The notes under the pieces were generated by a model, which saw only the letters and a program-made list of their open reading frames with translations, had not been told where the DNA came from and did not search any database. A DNA stretch of 64,000 bases from Methylovirgula sp. 4M-Z18. Its GTDB lineage: Bacteria; Pseudomonadota; Alphaproteobacteria; Rhizobiales; Beijerinckiaceae. Location: contig NZ_CP149574.1 in assembly GCF_037890675.1 (NCBI RefSeq), positions 3,200,874-3,264,873 of the forward strand, given 5' to 3'. A program made the translations under genes and the position numbers. Below are positions 56,101 to 64,000 of the stretch, piece after piece. Within the stretch, counting starts at the first letter, position 1, and each line of letters starts with the position of its first letter.

Positions 56101-56748
56101 ATGCTGACGATCTGGGGCAGAAAGTCCTCTTCAAACGTCCAGGCCCTGATGTGGTGCGTTGGCGAGTTGCAGCTCGCCTTCGAGCGTATCGATGCGGGCT
56201 TTACCTACGGCGTCATCGACACACCCGAATTTCGCGCCCTGAATCCGAACGGCACGATCCCCGTCTTGCGCGACGGCGACGATCCACCCTTATGGGAAAC
56301 CGGTGCGATCCTGCGCTATTTGGCCGGACGATACGGCTCCGAGAGCTTCTGGCCCAAGAACGATAAGGCGCGCGCCACCGTCGACAAATGGGCGGAATGG
56401 TCGAAGATCAACATTGCCGGCAATTTCACCGGGCCGGTTTTCTGGCGCGTCGTGCGCATGCCTGCGGCGCAGCGCAATCCAGCGGCGATCGGCGCCGCCC
56501 TTGAAACGCTGGACCGCTTTCTGGATGTCGCCGAGCAACAGCTTGCGCAAAATGCCCATCTCGCCGGCCCCGATTTCACGCTCGCCGACATTCAATTCGG
56601 GCATTGTCTCTATCGCTATTTCGACATCGAGATTGCGCGCAAAAATCGCCCGCATCTACAGGCGTATTATGCAAGTCTCGCATCGAGACCAGCTTTCCAG
56701 GAACACGTCATCGTGTCTTACGACGAACTGCGCGACAGATTGAATTAG
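56101..56748 (+). CDS. Glutathione S-transferase
   Basis: 215 residues. Thioredoxin-like domain starting MLTIWGRKSSSNVQALMWC, with NGTIPVLRDGD and WETGAILRYLAGRYG, then the helical domain with LAGPDFTLADIQFG. A serine in RKSSSNV probably activates glutathione. Same strand as dxs and close to it, perhaps co-transcribed. Third GST of the window. Confidence 0.87.
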   Translation: MLTIWGRKSSSNVQALMWCVGELQLAFERIDAGFTYGVIDTPEFRALNPNGTIPVLRDGDDPPLWETGAILRYLAGRYGSESFWPKNDKARATVDKWAEWSKINIAGNFTGPVFWRVVRMPAAQRNPAAIGAALETLDRFLDVAEQQLAQNAHLAGPDFTLADIQFGHCLYRYFDIEIARKNRPHLQAYYASLASRPAFQEHVIVSYDELRDRLN

Positions 56749-56776
56749 CGCCGGAACTAATCGACAAAACCTACGT

Positions 56777-57241
56777 TCACTTCGCCTTCGCCGGCACCTT
56801 CCTCGGCCATTGCACGATATGTTTCGGCAGCTTCTCGAACGGCACGTCGTCCTCCATCGCCTTCACCCGTCCATGCGCCGAAATGCCTGCCTCGGCCACC
56901 GTCGCAGGATCGCCCGAGACGAGCGGGTGCCACCACGGCAAATCCCGTCCCTCGGCAACCAGACGATAGCCGCAGGTCGGCGGCAACCACGAGAGCGTGC
57001 GTACCTGCTGCGGCGTCAAGCGGATGCAATCGGCGACCTTCTTCGCGCGGTTCTTGTAATCCGCGCAGCGGCAGGTCTCCGTATCGAACAGGCGGCAGGC
57101 GACGTTGGTGAAATGCACCTCGCCGGTGTCCTCGTCCTCGAGCTTGACGAGGCAGCAGCGGCCGCAGCCGTCGCAAAGGCTTTCCCATTCCTTGGCGTTT
57201 AGCTCTTCCAGCGTTTTGCGTTTCCAGAACGGCTCTTTCAT
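56777..57241 (-). CDS. YcgN-family cysteine-cluster protein
   Basis: 154 residues from ATG 57241, overlapping the queC stop (ATGA). UPF0260/YkgJ-type metal-binding cluster: [11 protein letters not shown] then [16 protein letters not shown] and a further DCIRLTP. Likely binds zinc or an iron-sulfur cluster; role unknown. The coupling to queC suggests queuosine-related or common expression. Confidence 0.87.
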   Translation of the reverse strand: MKEPFWKRKTLEELNAKEWESLCDGCGRCCLVKLEDEDTGEVHFTNVACRLFDTETCRCADYKNRAKKVADCIRLTPQQVRTLSWLPPTCGYRLVAEGRDLPWWHPLVSGDPATVAEAGISAHGRVKAMEDDVPFEKLPKHIVQWPRKVPAKAK

Positions 57242-57945
57242 GCTGCTGTCTTCATCTGCCGATATTTGCGCCAACCTTCCGCGCGCAATTTGCACGCCGG
57301 GCATTCGCCGCAGCCATGGCCCCATTCGTGCAACGCGCCGCGTGTCCCAAGATAGCAGGTGTGCGTGTCCTCGACGATGAGGCGCACCAAGCTCTCGCCG
57401 CCAAGCTCCTCGGCAAGACGCCAGGTCGCGGCCTTGTCGATCCACATCAGCGGCGTGTGCAGCACGAAACGCTGGTCCATGCCCAGGTTGAGCGCGACCT
57501 GCATCGCCTTCACCGTATCGTCACGGCAATCCGGATAGCCGGAGAAATCCGTCTCGCACATGCCGCCGACGATATGCTTGATGCCGCGCCGATAGGCGAG
57601 CGCCGCCGCGAAGGTGAGGAAAATGAGGTTGCGGCCCGGCACGAACGTATTCGGGAGCCCCTGCGCGTTGAACGCGATTTCGGCGGTGCTGGTCAAAGCG
57701 GTATCCGAAATCTCGCCGAGCGCCGCGAGCGACAGCGTATGATCCGGCCCGAGCCGGCCCGCCCATTGCGGCATGTCGCGCAGCATGCGCTCACGTAGAA
57801 CCGCGCGCTGATCGAGCTCAACGCGATGACGCTGGCCATAGTCGAAACCGACCGTCTCGACATGGGAAAAGCGCGCGAGCGCCCAGGCGAGGCAGGTGGC
57901 GGAATCCTGTCCGCCCGAGAAGAGAACCAGCGCCGTATCGCCCAT
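57238..57945 (-). CDS. queC: 7-cyano-7-deazaguanine synthase
   Basis: 235 residues from ATG 57945. PP-loop [14 protein letters not shown] near the N-terminus and the zinc-binding cysteines in [10 protein letters not shown]...[13 protein letters not shown] near the C-terminus. Converts 7-carboxy-7-deazaguanine to preQ0 with ATP and ammonia, on the way to queuosine in tRNA. Lies between nudC and ycgN on one strand. Confidence 0.95.
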   Translation of the reverse strand: MGDTALVLFSGGQDSATCLAWALARFSHVETVGFDYGQRHRVELDQRAVLRERMLRDMPQWAGRLGPDHTLSLAALGEISDTALTSTAEIAFNAQGLPNTFVPGRNLIFLTFAAALAYRRGIKHIVGGMCETDFSGYPDCRDDTVKAMQVALNLGMDQRFVLHTPLMWIDKAATWRLAEELGGESLVRLIVEDTHTCYLGTRGALHEWGHGCGECPACKLRAEGWRKYRQMKTAA

Positions 57946-57965
57946 CGTCACATCCCCTGACCGCA

Positions 57966-58955
57966 TCAAAATTGTGCGCCCGTATCGCCTTCGACCCAGG
58001 CGCGCAGCAGATGATGGGCAATGGCCATTTTCGGCGGACAAATCAAGCCGTCCGGATGATCCCGCCGCAAAATCGATCGGCATTCCTCGCGGTCGAACCA
58101 GCGCGCATGTTCGAGTTCGGTCGTATCGACGGTGAGTTCCGTCGTCTTGGCCTCGGCAATGCAGCCGATCATCAAGGAGGAAGGAAACGGCCAAGGCTGT
58201 GCCGCAAGGTAGTGCACCCGGCCGGTTTCGATCCCCGCCTCTTCGTGCAATTCGCGCCGAACCGCATCCTCCATCGTCTCGCCCGGTTCGATGAAACCGG
58301 CGAGGCAGGAGTACATTTTGGGGGCAAACCGCGCCTGCCGGCCCATGAGGCAGCGATCCCCATCGACCGCCAGCATGATCGCGACCGGATCGACGCGGGG
58401 AAAATGATGGGCGTTGCACGCGTCGCATTCGCGCCGCCAGCCGGCTGCCGCTATCCGCGTCGGCGCCCCGCAGTTCGGGCAAAAGCCATGCCGCATATGC
58501 CAGTGCATCAGGCTCTTCGCGTGACCCAGAATGCCGAGCACGTTGGCCGGCAACAGCCCCTGTATCGCCAGGGACCGCAGATCCTGCAAATTCAGGTCGG
58601 GCCGCCCGCGCAGACTGATGACGCGCGTCTCCAGCATCGCGCCATCATCGGCGGTTTCCTTGGTCTCGATGGCGCTGGCGTCGAGCAATGTGGCAAAGAC
58701 CGGATGAATGCCGTCGTGACCGAGCAGCGCACTGTGCTGCACCGGCCCCAAGCTTTCGGCCTCTGCAAGCGAGAACAAGGCATTCAAATCCTTCAGCACC
58801 GGAATATCGCCGGCGAGAACGACGGACCGCGCCCCGGGCTCCCGCCGGAGCGCCGCGAGATAGGCCGCGTCGTCACGCTTTTCCGACAGGCGATTGAGGG
58901 AACTGGCAGCAAAACCGGTGAGACCGGACCGGTCGAGAAACGAAGATTGTGTCAT
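57966..58955 (-). CDS. nudC: NAD+ diphosphatase / NADH pyrophosphatase NudC
   Basis: 329 residues. N-terminal domain, zinc ribbon with CPNCG and CDAC pairs, and the Nudix box [23 protein letters not shown], followed by the NudC SQPWPFPxS-like segment [12 protein letters not shown]. Hydrolyses NADH to NMNH and AMP, and decaps NAD-capped RNA. Followed 20 bp downstream by queC. Confidence 0.94.
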   Translation of the reverse strand: MTQSSFLDRSGLTGFAASSLNRLSEKRDDAAYLAALRREPGARSVVLAGDIPVLKDLNALFSLAEAESLGPVQHSALLGHDGIHPVFATLLDASAIETKETADDGAMLETRVISLRGRPDLNLQDLRSLAIQGLLPANVLGILGHAKSLMHWHMRHGFCPNCGAPTRIAAAGWRRECDACNAHHFPRVDPVAIMLAVDGDRCLMGRQARFAPKMYSCLAGFIEPGETMEDAVRRELHEEAGIETGRVHYLAAQPWPFPSSLMIGCIAEAKTTELTVDTTELEHARWFDREECRSILRRDHPDGLICPPKMAIAHHLLRAWVEGDTGAQF

Positions 58956-59145
58956 GAAGGCTCTTGTTAGGGGTCAGCCGCGCGGCGCGGCCCAAATCGT
59001 ATGTCCGCTAATATGGAGCCAATGCGGCAATTTGGCGAGCGGAATGGTACGCCAGCCATGCCGCGCAGGCGCCGCCCCGATCCCCCATTGACAAGCGCCG
59101 CTCTAGCCCTGAAACCTCGCCGCCGGAAAGAATAGGAGACTGCCC

Positions 59146-60003
59146 ATGACCCATGCCGCCCTTGAGACCATCATCGACGCCGCCTTCGAGGACCGTGCGC
59201 AGATCAATGCGCAAACCACCGGCGACGTGCGCGATGCGGTGGAGAAGGCGCTTGCGCTTTTGGACTCCGGCGAGGCGCGCGTCGCCGAAAAAGTGCCGGG
59301 CGCGACAGGCCGCGACTCCTGGAAGGTCAATCAATGGCTGAAAAAGGCGGTGCTCCTGTCCTTCCGCCTGAACGATATGGCCGAAATCGCCGGCGGCCCC
59401 GGCAACAGCACCTGGTGGGACAAGGTCCCGTCCAAATTCCAAGGCTGGGGCGCGGCCGAGCACGCGGCGGCCGGGTTCCGCTCGGTGCCCAATTGTATCG
59501 TTCGCCGCTCGGCCTATATCGCGCCCAGCGCGGTACTGATGCCCTCCTTCGTCAATCTCGGCGCCTATGTCGATTCCGGCACGATGGTCGACACCTGGGT
59601 GACGGTCGGCTCCTGCGCCCAGATCGGCAAGAACGTGCATCTGTCCGGCGGCGTCGGGATCGGCGGCGTGCTGGAGCCGCTGCAGGCCGGCCCGACCATC
59701 ATCGAGGACAATTGCTTCATCGGCGCGCGTTCCGAAGTGGTCGAGGGTGTCATCGTCGGCGAAGGTTCGGTGCTCGCCATGGGCGTGTTCATCTCGGCCT
59801 CCACCAAGATTGTCGACCGCGCGACCGGCAAGATCCATGTCGGTTATGTGCCGCCTTATTCCGTCGTGGTCTCGGGCAACCTGCCCGGCAAGCCGCTGCC
59901 GGGCGAAAATTGGGGGCCCTCGCTCTATTGCGCGGTGATCGTGAAAACCGTCGATGCCCAGACCCGTTCGAAGACCGGCATCAACGAATTGCTGAGGGAT
60001 TGA
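59146..60003 (+). CDS. dapD: Tetrahydrodipicolinate N-succinyltransferase
   Basis: 285 residues. N-terminal helical domain and a left-handed parallel beta helix of hexapeptide repeats ([65 protein letters not shown]). Adds succinyl to tetrahydrodipicolinate in lysine/meso-diaminopimelate synthesis. Head of dapD-DUF805-dapE. Confidence 0.95.
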   Translation: MTHAALETIIDAAFEDRAQINAQTTGDVRDAVEKALALLDSGEARVAEKVPGATGRDSWKVNQWLKKAVLLSFRLNDMAEIAGGPGNSTWWDKVPSKFQGWGAAEHAAAGFRSVPNCIVRRSAYIAPSAVLMPSFVNLGAYVDSGTMVDTWVTVGSCAQIGKNVHLSGGVGIGGVLEPLQAGPTIIEDNCFIGARSEVVEGVIVGEGSVLAMGVFISASTKIVDRATGKIHVGYVPPYSVVVSGNLPGKPLPGENWGPSLYCAVIVKTVDAQTRSKTGINELLRD

Positions 60004-60479
60004 TGCCCGGCCTATTCACCCGGCAGAATCTTCGCTTCCTGTTTCGCGAGGACCAGGGCGTGATCGACCGTCGCACCTGGTGGCTGGCGGTCACGTTGCT
60101 GGGGGCCGTGTGGATCATCGCGGCGCTCATCGCAACCGCGCTGCGCTATGCCATCGTGAGCGCTGTGATGCGCCTCGACAACAGTACGAATATGCTCGAA
60201 CTGATGCAGAAAATGACCTTCTCCGGCATTTTCAACATCGTCATGATCTTGGTCTATGTGTGCTATTATTTCGTGAGCGCCAAGCGCTTCCGCGATCTTG
60301 GCCGTTCGCCCTATCTCGGCTTGATCCTGCCGGCCGCCATCTATCTCGCCGCATCCTTCGGCCCGGTCCTCAACGCCTTTTTTCCGCCCTATGGATCGTG
60401 GCTCGCGGGCGTGTGCTTGAGCCTGGTCGCCTTCTGGAATGTGGTGGTTCTCGGCTTCACCAAGGGAGAATTGAATTGA
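60003..60479 (+). CDS. DUF805 membrane protein
   Basis: 158 residues; ATG shares a base with the dapD stop. Four hydrophobic helices ([87 protein letters not shown]), with the DUF805 mark [16 protein letters not shown]. Conserved between dapD and dapE in many Rhizobiales; function unknown. Confidence 0.85.
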   Translation: MPGLFTRQNLRFLFREDQGVIDRRTWWLAVTLLGAVWIIAALIATALRYAIVSAVMRLDNSTNMLELMQKMTFSGIFNIVMILVYVCYYFVSAKRFRDLGRSPYLGLILPAAIYLAASFGPVLNAFFPPYGSWLAGVCLSLVAFWNVVVLGFTKGELN

Positions 60480-61639
60480 GCGCGCCCCATCCTGCCGTCG
60501 CTCTCTTGCAGGATCTCATCCGCTGTCCATCCGTCACACCGCAGGAAGGCGGCGCGCTGCAACTCTTGCGCAAGGTGCTCGTTGCGGCGGGATTTGATGT
60601 CGAGATCGCACGCTTCAGCGCGCCGGGCACGCCGGATGTCGACAATCTCTTCGCCAAGATCGGCAGCGGCGCACCGCATTTCACCTTTGCCGGCCATACC
60701 GATGTGGTGCCGCCCGGCGATACGGCAAAATGGCATTTCGACCCGTTCTCCGGCACGATCGCCGACGGCAAGGTGTGGGGACGCGGTACGGCCGACATGA
60801 AAGGCGGTGTCGCCGCTTTTGCCGCTGCGGCACTGGGATTTCTCAAAAAGCACGCCGCGCCCAAGGGCACGATCTCGCTTCTGATCACGGGCGACGAAGA
60901 AGGCCCTGCGGTCAACGGCACGGTCAAGCTGCTCGAATGGGCGAAAGCCCGCGGCGAGATCTTCGATCATTGCATCGTTGGCGAGCCAACGAATCCGAAT
61001 GCGCTTGGCGACATGATCAAGATCGGCCGCCGCGGCTCGCTTACCGGGCGCCTTGTCGTGCATGGCAAGCAGGGCCATGTCGGCTATCCCCATCTTGCCG
61101 ACAATCCGATCCCAGCGATGCTGCGCCTTTTAACCGCGCTTAAGGCAAAGCCTTTGGATGAGGGCACGCCGCATTTCGATGCGAGCAATCTCGAAGTGAC
61201 GACGGTCGATACGGGCAATGCGGCAACCAATGTGATTCCGGCCGAGGTCCGCGCGGTGTTCAACATCCGCTTCAACGATGTATGGACACCGGAAAGCCTT
61301 GAGGCAGAATTGCGCGCGCGCTGCGCGGCGGTGGCGGCAGGCGCGGCCTATACGCTCACCTTCGACCCCACCAATGCGGTCGCGTTCCTCACCGAGCCCG
61401 GCGATTTCACCACGCTCGTCGCCACGGCCGTGCATACGGTGACGGGCCGCACGCCGCAATTGTCAACGACCGGCGGCACGTCGGATGCGCGCTTCATCCA
61501 GCATTATTGCCCCGTCGTCGAATTCGGCCTTGTCGGCCAGACGATGCATCAGGTGGATGAGCATGTGGCGGTGGCGGATGTCGAGCAATTGGCGGTGATT
61601 TATGAGAAGGTTTTGGAGGCGTATTTCTTGCAGCAATGA
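60476..61639 (+). CDS. dapE: Succinyl-diaminopimelate desuccinylase
   Basis: 387 residues from TTG 60476, which overlaps the DUF805 stop. M20 metallopeptidase: metal ligands in [12 protein letters not shown] and [12 protein letters not shown], catalytic Glu in [12 protein letters not shown], and the dimerisation domain in the middle. Hydrolyses N-succinyl-LL-diaminopimelate; later step of the same pathway as dapD. Confidence 0.95.
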   Translation: MSAPHPAVALLQDLIRCPSVTPQEGGALQLLRKVLVAAGFDVEIARFSAPGTPDVDNLFAKIGSGAPHFTFAGHTDVVPPGDTAKWHFDPFSGTIADGKVWGRGTADMKGGVAAFAAAALGFLKKHAAPKGTISLLITGDEEGPAVNGTVKLLEWAKARGEIFDHCIVGEPTNPNALGDMIKIGRRGSLTGRLVVHGKQGHVGYPHLADNPIPAMLRLLTALKAKPLDEGTPHFDASNLEVTTVDTGNAATNVIPAEVRAVFNIRFNDVWTPESLEAELRARCAAVAAGAAYTLTFDPTNAVAFLTEPGDFTTLVATAVHTVTGRTPQLSTTGGTSDARFIQHYCPVVEFGLVGQTMHQVDEHVAVADVEQLAVIYEKVLEAYFLQQ

Positions 61640-61648
61640 TGCCGCGCG

Positions 61649-61793
61649 CTCCCTTCTCCCAAAGGGAGAAGGTGGCCGACGAAGGCGGTCGGATGAGGGG
61701 ACTCGGAATCGTGAGTTTTCTCGATATTCGTAACGGCTAATCTCGCAAGGGTGTCCCCTCATCCGTCATGCTTCGCATGCCACCTTCAGAAGG
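61649..61793. repeat. RIME-like intergenic mosaic palindrome, copy 2
   Basis: Shares with 4349-4507 the blocks CCCTTCTCCC...GGGAGAAGGTGG, GGATGAGGGGACTCGGAATC and GGTGTCCCCTCATCCG. The right arm is truncated (CACCTTCAGAAGG lacks the TCTCCC of copy 1). Lies in the convergent gap dapE/truA. Confidence 0.8.
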
Positions 61794-61806
61794 CCGCGCG
61801 GCACCC

Positions 61807-62544
61807 TCAATAATCCACCTGCACCAAGTACAGCCCGTCCGCCGGCGCGACCATGCCGCAGCGGCGGCGGTCCTTTGCCTCCAGCGCCGCCTGCAGATCA
61901 TCCGCCGTCCATTTGCCCGCGCCGACATATTCGAGCGAGCCGACCATCGAACGCACTTGCCGGTGCAAGAAAGATCTTGCGCTGCAACGGATATGAATCT
62001 CGTCGCCGACACGCGTCACATCCAATTGATCGAGCGTGCGAAGCGCGCTCTCCGCCTGGCATTCGCTGTCGCGGAAGGTCGAGAAATCGTGCTTGCCGAG
62101 CAAGCGTTTTGCAGCCGTGTCCATCGCTTGTGCATCGAGGCGCCGCTTCACCAGCCAGGCGCGCCCGGCCTCAAGGGTCAACGGCGCGCGGCGATTGATG
62201 ATCCGGTAGAGATAATGGCGCTTGACCGCGGAGTGGCGCGCGTCGAAATCGTCCCCGACCTCCTCGGCGCGCACGATCGCCACCGGATGCGGCCGCATAT
62301 GCGCATTCACGGCATCGCGGATCGTATCGGAGCGCCAGACACGGCTCGTCTCGATATGCGCCACCTGCCCGGTCGCATGCACGCCGGAATCGGTGCGGCC
62401 CGCGCCGCGCACGATCAGCCTCTCGCCGGTGACGCCGAACAGCGCGTCTTCCAGCACCTGCTGCACCGAGAGATGCACCTCCTGCCGCTGCCAGCCGGCG
62501 AAGGGCGTACCGTCATATTCGATGGTGAGCTTGTAGCGCGGCAT
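61807..62544 (-). CDS. truA: tRNA pseudouridine(38-40) synthase
   Basis: 245 residues from ATG 62544. The catalytic Asp is in [17 protein letters not shown], with RHYLYRI and [15 protein letters not shown]. Modifies uridines 38-40 of the tRNA anticodon arm. One base separates its start from the fmt stop, so the order def-fmt-truA is one operon. Confidence 0.95.
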   Translation of the reverse strand: MPRYKLTIEYDGTPFAGWQRQEVHLSVQQVLEDALFGVTGERLIVRGAGRTDSGVHATGQVAHIETSRVWRSDTIRDAVNAHMRPHPVAIVRAEEVGDDFDARHSAVKRHYLYRIINRRAPLTLEAGRAWLVKRRLDAQAMDTAAKRLLGKHDFSTFRDSECQAESALRTLDQLDVTRVGDEIHIRCSARSFLHRQVRSMVGSLEYVGAGKWTADDLQAALEAKDRRRCGMVAPADGLYLVQVDY

Positions 62545-62545
62545 G

Positions 62546-63508
62546 TCAGTTAAGCTTCGCTCCGGCCGCCACCGGCGTGCCGCGCAGGAAATCCGCGACC
62601 TGCATCGGTGCCTTGCCGGCGCGCTGGATTTCGGCGAGTTGAATCGCGCCTGTGCCGCAGGCAATCATGAGATTGCCATCAAGCGTAGTCCCTGGGACCG
62701 CGGGCGTCCCGCCCGCACCGGCGCCGGACGCCCGCGCTCCTAAATGTGCGCGCAAAACTTTGATGCGCTCCGGCCCCTTGCCGGAATCCATCTCGAACCA
62801 AGCGCCCGGAAAGGGCGTGAGGCCGCGAATGTGATTATGCACGTCCGGCGCAGGCTTCGCCCAATCGATCCGTGTTTCGCCCTTGTCGATTTTCGCGGCG
62901 TAAGTCACGCCATCTTCCGCTTGCGGCTGAAAGTGCAGCGAGCCACGCGACAACGCGCCAAGCGCGCGCGCCATCAGGTCGGCACCGATCGTCGCCATGC
63001 GGTCGTGCAAGTCGCGCGCATTCATCTCGGGCGTGATGGCGATTTTCTCCGCCATCCCGATCGGTCCGGTGTCGAGCCCTTCGTCCATACGCATCACCAT
63101 GACGCCGGTCACCGTGTCGCCCGCCATGATCGCGCGCTGAATCGGCGCCGCACCGCGCCAACGCGGCAGCAGCGAGCCGTGCAAATTCAAACAGCCTAGA
63201 CGCGGCGCATCGAGAATGGCTTTCGGCAAAATCAGCCCGTAGGCGACGACGACCGCCACATCGGCGTCGTGCGCGCGGAAATGTTCGGCGGCTTCCTCAC
63301 TGCGCAAGCTTTTCGGCGTCAGCACAGGAATGTGAAACCGCTCTGCCACCACCTGCACCGGCGATGGCGTCAGTTCCAATCCGCGCCGCCCGGCGGGTTT
63401 GGGCGCGCGCGTATAACACGCCACGACTTCATGGCCCTGGCCGACGATCTCGGACAGAACCGGACACGCAAAATCCGGCGTCCCCATGAAGATGATGCGC
63501 AGAGTCAT
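62546..63508 (-). CDS. fmt: Methionyl-tRNA formyltransferase
   Basis: 320 residues, slightly above the usual 305-315. Formyltransferase domain with [11 protein letters not shown], the catalytic Asn and His in [18 protein letters not shown] and Asp in [15 protein letters not shown]; the C-terminal tRNA-binding domain follows. Residues about 255-273 ([17 protein letters not shown]) are encoded by an inserted palindromic repeat and break the usual C-terminal domain sequence between ERIKVLRA and [15 protein letters not shown]. Formylates initiator Met-tRNA. Confidence 0.94.
   Translation of the reverse strand: MTLRIIFMGTPDFACPVLSEIVGQGHEVVACYTRAPKPAGRRGLELTPSPVQVVAERFHIPVLTPKSLRSEEAAEHFRAHDADVAVVVAYGLILPKAILDAPRLGCLNLHGSLLPRWRGAAPIQRAIMAGDTVTGVMVMRMDEGLDTGPIGMAEKIAITPEMNARDLHDRMATIGADLMARALGALSRGSLHFQPQAEDGVTYAAKIDKGETRIDWAKPAPDVHNHIRGLTPFPGAWFEMDSGKGPERIKVLRAHLGARASGAGAGGTPAVPGTTLDGNLMIACGTGAIQLAEIQRAGKAPMQVADFLRGTPVAAGAKLN
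62690..62740. repeat. GCGGGCGTCC palindrome inserted in frame in fmt
   Basis: Perfect 10-bp arms GCGGGCGTCC (62700-62709) and GGACGCCCGC (62726-62735), with flanking GGGAC/GCTCC partly extending the stem, lie inside the fmt reading frame without breaking it. The sequence is of the common intergenic CTGGGACCGCGGGCGTCCCG family. Confidence 0.75.
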
Positions 63509-63543
63509 TTGATACTCGAAATCCTTGCGTCCTGGCTTCCGGC

Positions 63544-64000
63544 CTAGACCGCGAGCCGCGCCGCCTTGGTGAATTTCTTCATCACCCGGTCACGCTTCAG
63601 CTTCGAAATATGATCGATGAACAAAGCACCGTTGAGATGGTCGATCTCATGCTGCAGGCAGGTCGCGAGAAGCCCGTCGGCGTCGATCTCCTGCTCCTTG
63701 CCGTCCCGGTCTATATAACGCACGCGCACTTTCGCGGGGCGCTCGACCTCGTTGAAATAATCGGGAATCGACAGGCAGCCTTCTTCGTAGGTGGCGAGCT
63801 CGTCCGATTTCCAGACCACTTCCGGATTGAGGAAAACCATGGGCGCCGGCTCCTCTTCCTCCTTTTTGGCGAGGTCGATGACGACCACCCGCTTCGGCAC
63901 GCCGATCTGAATGGCGGCAAGGCCGATGCCGGGGGCGTCGTACATGGTCTCGAGCATGTCATCCACGAGCGTCCGAATCTCGGCGTCGATCGTTGTCACC
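63544..64000 (-). CDS. def: Peptide deformylase (5' end beyond window)
   Basis: About 152 residues are visible; the N-terminal 20 or so are outside. All three motifs are present: [17 protein letters not shown] and the metal-binding QHEIDHLNG. Removes formyl from nascent chains, the counterpart of fmt 36 bp downstream. An acidic EEEEPAP insert follows the first motif, as in alphaproteobacterial enzymes. Confidence 0.94.
   Translation of the reverse strand, partial: VTTIDAEIRTLVDDMLETMYDAPGIGLAAIQIGVPKRVVVIDLAKKEEEEPAPMVFLNPEVVWKSDELATYEEGCLSIPDYFNEVERPAKVRVRYIDRDGKEQEIDADGLLATCLQHEIDHLNGALFIDHISKLKRDRVMKKFTKAARLAV

Overview
The window is a stretch of chromosome from an alphaproteobacterium, most likely a member of the Hyphomicrobiales (Rhizobiales). 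The evidence is the def-fmt-truA / dapE-DUF805-dapD neighbourhood, three ECF sigma/anti-sigma pairs of rhizobial style, an alphaproteobacterial-length UvrB, a PhaP-like phasin, an EF-G-like GTPase of the alphaproteobacterial side lineage, and RIME-like intergenic palindromes. Genus is not decided by the sequence; a Beijerinckiaceae/Methylocystaceae-type soil organism is a guess. Base composition is GC-rich, apart from one clearly A+T-rich island (about 23.56-25.02 kb) and a milder drop around 41.8-42.3 and 45.8-47.0 kb.

Layout. 0-6 kb: EF-G paralogue (cut by the window edge), a MarR regulator divergent from a YCII-like/GST/DUF1801 group, and an aspartate aminotransferase. 6-11.3 kb: DUF3053 lipoprotein, a HlyD-ABC-ABC2 exporter operon, a GNAT acetyltransferase and a small multi-TM protein. 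11.3-14.2 kb: the DUF1800/DUF1501 pair. 14.3-18.0 kb: a periplasmic redox and stress operon (metallophosphoesterase, cupredoxin, small Cys protein, cytochrome b561) ending in its own ECF sigma factor and anti-sigma factor. 18.1-21.0 kb: a three-gene membrane system with a CbxX/CfqX-type AAA+ ATPase and a Sel1-repeat protein. 21.0-23.5 kb: uvrB. 23.6-25.2 kb: the A+T-rich island with an orphan ParA-like ATPase and an overlapping small partner, closed by a decayed REP-associated (Y1) transposase fragment. 25.2-35 kb: accessory metabolism and regulators (MocR/PhzF/GST, serine hydrolase, PAP2, AzoR/NTF2/HxlR, MarR/ketoacyl synthase). 35-38.5 kb: a second ECF system with a YVTN beta-propeller and a DUF305 protein. 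39-43.3 kb: DUF1488 and transglutaminase, acyltransferase, rpsU, hypothetical and SHOCT proteins. 43.4-45.8 kb: an ABC-2 exporter bracketed by two same-orientation 73-bp palindromic repeats. 47-50.5 kb: MltB-like, MscS, DoxX and a Gly-rich TPR protein. 50.6-52 kb: a third ECF pair. 52-64 kb: MFS, phasin, dxs, GST, ycgN-queC-nudC, dapD-DUF805-dapE, truA-fmt-def.

Connecting themes. (i) Each of the three ECF systems has a G-GAATAA-like box 15-16 bp before a GTCT/GTTT box in front of its presumed target genes, which suggests related sigma factors with overlapping promoters. (ii) At least five families of palindromic intergenic repeats are present. One has been inserted in frame into the fmt coding sequence, and another supplies the last codons and stop of an ABC ATPase. 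(iii) The two best candidates for undescribed systems are the membrane-anchored AAA+/Sel1 trio (18.1-21.0 kb) and the orphan ParA plus small partner (23.6-25.0 kb). No tRNA, rRNA, CRISPR array, intact transposase, integrase or prophage was recognised.
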